Assembly: GCA_015978205.1 (NCBI GenBank)
Contig: JADWMM010000031.1
Coordinates: 17,503-81,502 of the forward strand
Length of the DNA: 64,000 nt
Origin: Alkaliphilus sp. NP8
GTDB taxonomy: Bacteria; Bacillota; Clostridia; Peptostreptococcales; Natronincolaceae
Reading direction: 5' to 3'
The notes under the pieces are model-generated. The model worked only from the letters and a program-made list of their open reading frames with translations. It did no database searches and was not told the DNA's origin. Made by a program: the position numbers and the translations under genes. Below, piece after piece: positions 62,996 to 64,000 of this stretch. Position 1 is the stretch's first letter. Each line of letters opens with the position of its first letter.

Positions 62996-63931
62996 ATGGA
63001 AGATGTTCTAAATGAATATGAGCAAGGTTTAGTAGCTTCATTTGTATCTAGGTTAAAATCAGCAACAGTTGTTCGTGATTATAAGAGAGAAATTAATAAT
63101 TTAAAGAAATTCACAGATAAAGATATAGTAGATATTAATGACCAGGATATAAAAAATTATTTGGAATCATTAAAAATAGGAGGAAAAGCTAGTACTACTA
63201 TTAAACGAACTTATAGCCAATTAAATGCTTTCTTTAACTTTCTATTTGTTGAAAATTTTATTGATATCAATCCGTTTTATAAAGTAGATAGACCTAAAGC
63301 TTCAGAACAAGTAAAGGTCGAAAGAACACCTAATCCAGAGCAACTAAAAAAACTCTTAGATACTGTTCGTACAAATTCAGAGCTTAGAGACTATGCTGTT
63401 ATTTTACTTATAGCTACAACTGGAATTAAAATTAATGATATTCTAAATATTAAGTTGAATGATTTCACTTTTAATACTAACCCTATGAGTTTAAATATAG
63501 GTCAAGGTGAGAATATCCGTTATATCAGAGTGTTAAATCAAGTTAAAAATGTGATTGAAGAGTACGTATATTCACTTTCAATACCTGGAGATTATCTAGA
63601 AAAACCTTATTATTTGTTTATACGCTCAAGAGATATCGATAAACTTATGTCTAGCCCTCACGAAGTAAAACCCATAACTAAAGATTGGATTAGAAAAGTT
63701 ATGGCCAAGTGCTGCAAGATTGCAGATATACCTTTATTCACTAGTAAAGACCTTCGTCATGCACATGCTCTTTATGCAGCTAGACTTGGTGCCAGTGTCG
63801 ATGATGTAGCTAATCAATTAGGATGGAATGATACTAATCTAATTTATAAATATACTGGAGTTATGGAACAACTTTTATATTCTGCTAATTCATATACTGA
63901 AGTGTTTTTTAATCAAATCTTAAATGACTAG
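62996..63931 (+). CDS. Tyrosine recombinase with substituted catalytic residues
   Basis: GAAAGGAG sets the start at ATG 62996 (311 aa). A SAM-like N-terminal core-binding domain (about 8-95) precedes the catalytic domain. Box I reads TTGIKINDIL, so Arg I is replaced by Lys145. Box II reads SKDLRHAHAL, with Arg254 kept but Lys251 in the place of the usual His. LGW and the nucleophile in IYKYTG are present. XerC/D-like length suggests plasmid or element resolution/integration. Activity is uncertain because of these changes. Confidence 0.8.
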   Translation: MEDVLNEYEQGLVASFVSRLKSATVVRDYKREINNLKKFTDKDIVDINDQDIKNYLESLKIGGKASTTIKRTYSQLNAFFNFLFVENFIDINPFYKVDRPKASEQVKVERTPNPEQLKKLLDTVRTNSELRDYAVILLIATTGIKINDILNIKLNDFTFNTNPMSLNIGQGENIRYIRVLNQVKNVIEEYVYSLSIPGDYLEKPYYLFIRSRDIDKLMSSPHEVKPITKDWIRKVMAKCCKIADIPLFTSKDLRHAHALYAARLGASVDDVANQLGWNDTNLIYKYTGVMEQLLYSANSYTEVFFNQILND

Positions 63932-64000
63932 AATGACTAGCTTGTATGCTTATATAAATGTAATCCTAGAAAAACTCCTGAGATAGAGTCTGTAAATAAC

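Overview
This is AT-rich, strongly Shine-Dalgarno-driven DNA of Bacillota type, most likely from an anaerobic member of Clostridia. The signs are TTG and GTG starts, TcpC/D/E-type Gram-positive transfer genes, an S-layer-homology protein, and a ferredoxin plus aldehyde:ferredoxin oxidoreductase (AOR) module. Almost every gene lies on the + strand. The window looks like part of a large conjugative element (plasmid or ICE) with accessory cargo.

Layout. (1) 1-15,050 is a transfer and secretion operon: TcpC, TcpD, TcpE, a VirB4-type ATPase, a VirB6-type membrane protein and an M23 hydrolase, followed without a break by a Tad-pilus-like set (TadZ-like, CpaF, TadB, TadC, prepilin, two pseudopilin-like proteins, CpaB-like). 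(2) 15,200-26,920 holds an XRE regulator, an HD-GYP protein, an SLH-domain protein, a giant 2429-aa surface protein, a DUF457 membrane hydrolase, the prepilin peptidase that fits the Tad set, and an unknown HTH protein. (3) 27,050-36,210 is a defence-like island bracketed by two paralogous loci, each a tiny hydrophobic peptide with a convergent antisense RNA. They resemble the par/fst type I toxin-antitoxin layout. Between them lie an OLD nuclease (frameshifted at a T tract) with a UvrD-like helicase (Gabija-like pair), a NERD-helicase with a membrane segment, and an unknown membrane protein. (4) 36,950-38,200 contains decayed DNA-methyltransferase genes.

(5) 38,556-54,818 is the most unusual part: a one-strand cluster that looks like an undescribed peptide-derived (RiPP-type) pathway. 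It has TldD/TldE proteases, two identical 26-residue precursor peptides ending in Cys, two PqqD-like recognition proteins, an HPr-kinase-like kinase, a nucleotidyltransferase, two cobalamin-binding radical SAM enzymes, a PfkB kinase, a split transketolase, two DhnA-type aldolase homologues (one fused to a polyferredoxin, one without the Schiff-base Lys), an AOR-family tungsten enzyme and a LUD-domain protein. An MFS transporter follows after an IS110 remnant. I infer that the peptide is bound by PqqD, modified by radical SAM/B12 chemistry, perhaps phosphorylated or nucleotidylated, and cleaved by TldD/E. A sugar-type aldehyde would be built by transketolase and aldolase and oxidised by the AOR, with electrons passing to the fused ferredoxin. 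The product is unknown.

(6) 57,180-63,931 holds an IS200-type insertion, a serine recombinase beside an inverted repeat, RadC, two small plasmid-type proteins, a tRNA-like gene with a broken acceptor stem and a GCU anticodon in a short-variable-loop body, a DarT/DarG DNA ADP-ribosylation module, and a tyrosine recombinase with substituted catalytic residues next to a large palindrome.
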